Of a stretch of DNA of 34,466 nucleotides, positions 31,636-34,466 are shown piece after piece. The notes under the pieces are model-generated. The model was not told where the DNA came from, searched no databases, and worked only from the letters and a program-made list of their open reading frames with translations. This DNA comes from Gemella sp. (GTDB taxonomy: Bacteria > Bacillota > Bacilli > Staphylococcales > Gemellaceae): NCBI GenBank assembly GCA_030529855.1, contig JAUMWC010000019.1, positions 1 to 34,466 of the forward strand, given 5' to 3'. Position 1 is the first letter of the stretch, and each line of letters begins with the position of its first letter. The position numbers were made by a program, and so were the translations under genes.

Positions 31636-33171
31636 CTATTCATAAGACTTAAATGGTTGATCCTTTTCGGGATACTTATCAGGAGTAATACGTAATCCCA
31701 TTTCATCTTTTTCGTGATACAGTTCTTTTAGTAAAGAAACTATAACTATTATCAATACTAAAGAGAATGGGAAAGCTACTATAATAAGCACGTTTTGTAA
31801 GGCTGTTAACCCTCCTGATAATAATAGAGCAATAGCAATAACAGCTAAGGAAACTCCCCAAATTAACTTCTTATTATTAGATGGGGCAAGATTTCCATCT
31901 TCTGATAACAAGGCAAGAACATATGTTGCTGAATCTGCCGAAGTAACAAAGAACCCTAATATCAATATAATAGCAATTATTGATAAAATTGTTCCCATAG
32001 GGTAGTGATCAAAGGTTGCGAATAATATTTCTTCTGTTGCAAATTTTGATAAAGCATATCCTTTTTCTTCTACTGCTATAGATAAAGTTCCAAAGGCAGA
32101 GAACCATACGAAACTTAGAGCTGTAGGGATAAGTAATACAACAGTAAGGAATTCTCTTATTGTTCTTCCCTTTGAAATTCGGGCAATAAATACTCCTACG
32201 AATGGAGACCAAGATATCCACCAAGCCCAGTAGAAAATAGTCCAGTTATTAATCCATTCTCTCTTAGTTTCATCAAAGGCAGCCGACCTAAAACTCATTC
32301 TAAAGAAGTTTTGGAAATAGTTACCTATTGAATCAGTAAGAGTATCCATTGTTCTTACTGTATTACCAAGTAAGATTACTAGTATTAATAATGCAACTGC
32401 TACAGCAAGGTTAACGTTAGATAAAATCTTAACCCCTTTACCAACACCTGACATTGCAGATAAGATAAATATTGCAGTAGTGATTATAATAATTATTATT
32501 TGAGTAAAGTTGTTATTTGGTAAACCAAAAACAAAAGATAAACCACCATTAATTTGCGCTGCACCAAAACCTAGAGTTGTAGCAACTCCAATTACGGTTG
32601 CGATAACAGTTATTGTATCAATTATTGTAGCCACCGGACCAGTAGCATATTTACCTAAGATGGGTTTAAGACTCACAGATAGTAAATACTTCTCTTGTTT
32701 TCTAAATCCAAAGTAAGCCAGTGTAAGTGCTACTACAGCATATACTGCCCAAGCGTGGAATCCCCAGTGGAAGAATGTGAACCTAAATGAATCGGCAAGA
32801 GCTGTTGGTGTCATTGCTGGAGCATTAGGTGTTGATAAAGCGTAGTGACTAAGTGGCTCTGCAGCTCCGTAGAATACAAGACCAATACCCATTCCGGCAG
32901 AGAACATCATAGCTATCCATGATGTAGTAGAGTGTTCAGGTCTAGAACCAGGAACTCCTAATCGTATTTGTCCGATAGGACTAGCTATTAAGAAAATACA
33001 GAATAATAAAATACCCGTTACTAGTAATAAATAAAGCCAACCGAAGTTAGTTGTAATTTGATCTTTTAGTTGACTAGAAAATTTTTGAAAATATTCTGGA
33101 ATAGTAAGTCCAAGTGCAACTAATATTAGTGTTATTAGTATTGAAATTTGATAGACTTTTGTTTTTTTCAT
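31636..33171 (-). CDS. BCCT family transporter (glycine betaine/choline/carnitine type)
   Basis: Osmoprotectant carrier of the BetP/OpuD/BetL family. The protein has 511 residues and 12 membrane helices. GGAGGT lies about 8 nt before ATG. Signatures: MFSAGMGIGLVFYGAAEPLSHY, where the G-M-G-I-G loop is typical of Na+-coupled betaine carriers; the family motif FYWAWWISWSPFVGVFIARISKGRTIREF with the aromatic substrate box; and GFFVTSADSATYVL. The C-terminal tail is short and charged. It probably imports compatible solute under osmotic stress. Single-gene unit. The exact substrate is not assigned. Confidence 0.94.
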   Translation of the reverse strand: MKKTKVYQISILITLILVALGLTIPEYFQKFSSQLKDQITTNFGWLYLLLVTGILLFCIFLIASPIGQIRLGVPGSRPEHSTTSWIAMMFSAGMGIGLVFYGAAEPLSHYALSTPNAPAMTPTALADSFRFTFFHWGFHAWAVYAVVALTLAYFGFRKQEKYLLSVSLKPILGKYATGPVATIIDTITVIATVIGVATTLGFGAAQINGGLSFVFGLPNNNFTQIIIIIITTAIFILSAMSGVGKGVKILSNVNLAVAVALLILVILLGNTVRTMDTLTDSIGNYFQNFFRMSFRSAAFDETKREWINNWTIFYWAWWISWSPFVGVFIARISKGRTIREFLTVVLLIPTALSFVWFSAFGTLSIAVEEKGYALSKFATEEILFATFDHYPMGTILSIIAIILILGFFVTSADSATYVLALLSEDGNLAPSNNKKLIWGVSLAVIAIALLLSGGLTALQNVLIIVAFPFSLVLIIVIVSLLKELYHEKDEMGLRITPDKYPEKDQPFKSYE

Positions 33172-33204
33172 TATAACACCTCCATATATTAAGGTTATCG
33201 TATG

Positions 33205-33220
33205 TTGAAAAAATTTTCAA
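33205..33220. promoter_or_regulatory. 16-bp palindrome upstream of the BCCT gene
   Basis: TTGAAAA, 2 bp, TTTTCAA. It lies about 35 bp upstream of the BCCT start codon and contains a possible minus-strand -35 (TTGAAA). It may be an operator; AT richness makes chance possible. Confidence 0.35.
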
Positions 33221-33289
33221 GAATTTTAATTTTAATCGAATTTAAAGAGGGTAAAGTTAAATAATGTACGTGAATTACTAGATTGGCTC

Positions 33290-33318
33290 TTGCCTATAAA
33301 ATTTTTCTATGCTAAAAT
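33290..33318 (+). promoter_or_regulatory. Promoter of the asparaginase gene
   Basis: TTGCCT (33290-33295), exactly 17 bp, TAAAAT (33313-33318) with the TGn extension. Confidence 0.65.
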
Positions 33319-33350
33319 TTATAAGAATTATTAATGAGGGAGAAACGTAA

Positions 33351-34322
33351 ATGACAAAGAAATTATTGCTTATTAATACTGGTGGAACTATATCTATGAG
33401 TGAAGATAGGAGAACAGGAAAAGTTTCGCCATCTAGTGAAAATCCAATTAATCAAACAGATTCTATATTTTCATATATAGCTGATGTAAAAGCTGAAGAG
33501 TTGTACCATATGCCATCGCCACATGTCACTACTACAGAGATGGATGGGCTAAGAAAAAGAGTAGAGAAAGCAGAAAAAGAAGGATATGATGGAGTAGTAG
33601 TTACTCATGGTACTGACACTCTAGAAGAAACAGCTTATTTCTTAGATCTAACATTAGATGTTAGTATTCCGGTAGTAATAACAGGAGCTATGCGTTCTTC
33701 AAATGAGATAGGATCTGATGGGCTAGCTAACTTGAGGTCATCACTACTAGTTGCAGCATCTGAAGAAGCAAAAGAACACGGAGTTCTGGTGGTAATGAAT
33801 GATGAAGTTCATGCAGCAGCATACGTAACAAAAACACATACCACTAACGTAGCAACATTCCAAACACCTACATTTGGACCAGTTGCCCTAGTATCTAAGT
33901 CTGACGTTATCTTCTTCCAAAAATTCTTAAGAAAAGAAACTTACAAAATTAATTCGCTAGATAAAAAAGTACATTTATTAAAAGCCTATGCAGGAATGGA
34001 CGGAGAATTAATAGATGCAGTTAGAGAACTAGGCTCTAACGGATTAGTTATAGAAGCACTAGGATCAGGTAATTTACCACCAGCGACAGAACCAGCCATA
34101 AAAAGATGTATAGAAGCAGGTATACCAGTAGCTTTCGTATCGAGAGCCTTTAACGGAGTGACTCGTGACGTATATGACTATGCTGGTGGTGGTAAGAGAT
34201 TTAAACAAGAAGGTGTAATCTTTACTACAGGATTATCAGGACAAAAAGCTAGACTTAAATTATTTGTACTACTAAACTCTGGTTTCAAAGCAGAAGAACT
34301 TGCTAGTAAATTCGAAATATAA
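33351..34322 (+). CDS. ansA: L-asparaginase (type I, cytoplasmic)
   Basis: Hydrolyses asparagine to aspartate and ammonia. The protein has 323 residues with AGGGAG upstream and no signal peptide, so it is cytoplasmic. Both catalytic triads are present: NTGGTISM (Thr at about residue 10) and VVVTHGTDTLEETAYFL (Thr, Asp and, further on, Lys in the GAMRSSNEIGSDG region). The C-terminal lobe has EALGSGNLPP and FVSRAFNGV. It forms its own transcription unit and converges on the superoxide dismutase gene across a shared terminator. Confidence 0.93.
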   Translation: MTKKLLLINTGGTISMSEDRRTGKVSPSSENPINQTDSIFSYIADVKAEELYHMPSPHVTTTEMDGLRKRVEKAEKEGYDGVVVTHGTDTLEETAYFLDLTLDVSIPVVITGAMRSSNEIGSDGLANLRSSLLVAASEEAKEHGVLVVMNDEVHAAAYVTKTHTTNVATFQTPTFGPVALVSKSDVIFFQKFLRKETYKINSLDKKVHLLKAYAGMDGELIDAVRELGSNGLVIEALGSGNLPPATEPAIKRCIEAGIPVAFVSRAFNGVTRDVYDYAGGGKRFKQEGVIFTTGLSGQKARLKLFVLLNSGFKAEELASKFEI

Positions 34323-34323
34323 T

Positions 34324-34359
34324 AAAAAACTTGTTGGCCGCTAAGTCAACAAGTTTTTT
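34324..34359. terminator. Bidirectional terminator between asparaginase and superoxide dismutase
   Basis: A perfect 13-bp stem (34324-34336 with 34347-34359) with A6 and T6 ends, so it works for both convergent genes. Confidence 0.93.
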
Positions 34360-34365
34360 GTTTTA

Positions 34366-34466
34366 TTATCTATCGCATCCACATTGAGTGTCAGCTTTTT
34401 CTAATCTTTCATTTACGTAATCCCAGTTAACTACACGGAAGAATTCTTTAATGTAGTCTGGACGAC
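34366..34466 (-). CDS. sodA: Superoxide dismutase [Mn/Fe], C-terminal 32 residues (rest outside window)
   Basis: The minus strand encodes RPDYIKEFFRVVNWDYVNERL followed by EKADTQCGCDR and TAA. R-P-D-Y-I-x-x-F-x-x-V-V-N-W-D is the conserved final helix of Mn/Fe superoxide dismutases. The metal ligands lie outside the window. Most bacterial SodA proteins end a few residues after this helix with Lys/Ala residues; the C-G-C-D-R tail here is unusual. Confidence 0.88.
   Translation of the reverse strand, partial: RPDYIKEFFRVVNWDYVNERLEKADTQCGCDR

Noticed and set aside
1..34466. CRISPR array, transposase, integrase or tRNA genes
   Set aside because: I looked for regularly spaced repeats, recombinase motifs and tRNA CCA/T-arm patterns and found none that hold up.

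Overview
The window is AT-rich, gene-dense DNA from a low-GC Gram-positive bacterium (Bacillota, Bacilli). The T-box leader, the PlsY acyltransferase, the FemAB peptidoglycan aminoacyltransferase, the BCCT osmolyte carrier, the strong AGGAGG-type ribosome binding sites, the many U-tailed terminators and the AAA/GAA/TTA codon habit all fit this. The overall style resembles Gemella or a near relative, but that is an inference. It reads as ordinary chromosome: there is no transposase, integrase, phage gene, rRNA, tRNA or CRISPR array. Several gene starts were moved to fit ribosome binding sites or promoters: the Rrf2 regulator, the MDR oxidoreductase, leuS, gltS, the M50-like protease and the alpha-amylase.

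Layout. 1-303: 3' end of a probable DegV-family gene. 416-1357: secreted DUF1002 protein. 1384-3882: a stress cassette of an Rrf2 regulator, an MDR oxidoreductase and an alpha/beta hydrolase, with two related 23-bp inverted repeats as likely operators. 3915-5641: a HEXXH protease-like protein and a HAD phosphatase. 5665-7777: murC and a DUF948 membrane protein. 7757-9959: an acyltransferase and galE, divergent, with -35 elements that overlap face to face; galE also has a hairpin between its Shine-Dalgarno sequence and start codon. 10021-11274: FemAB. 11278-14211: leuS and khpA. 14284-15576: glyA. 15582-16368: plsY. 16400-17717: gltS. 17734-19424: a large acidic repeat protein with a weakly YtxH-like N-terminus. 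19423-22819: a T-box leader followed by hisS-aspS. 22909-23633: a membrane-anchored coiled-coil protein.

23633-24065 is the only long stretch without a conventional gene, and it is the most interesting part. It carries a compact two-transcript locus. One minus-strand gene encodes a 36-residue hydrophobic peptide of the holin-like toxin type, with a TTG start and a strong ribosome binding site. A convergent plus-strand RNA of about 120 nt has a near-consensus promoter, and the two transcripts share a bidirectional terminator. This is the architecture of a type I toxin-antitoxin system.

The rest: 24071-25264 an M50-like membrane metalloprotease; 25283-27822 copA-copZ; 27862-28844 a PadR regulator and a HAAS/DUF1700 membrane protein under a promoter full of overlapping inverted repeats; 28861-30417 a cytoplasmic GH13 alpha-amylase; 30447-31635 an SRPBCC protein and a Pr6Pr membrane protein; 31599-33171 a BCCT transporter on the minus strand; 33290-34359 L-asparaginase; 34366-34466 the 3' end of a superoxide dismutase on the minus strand.

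Functionally the window mixes housekeeping (translation, wall and lipid synthesis, one-carbon metabolism) with small self-contained stress units (thiol or electrophile stress, copper, osmotic stress, envelope signalling). Most units have their own promoter and terminator.
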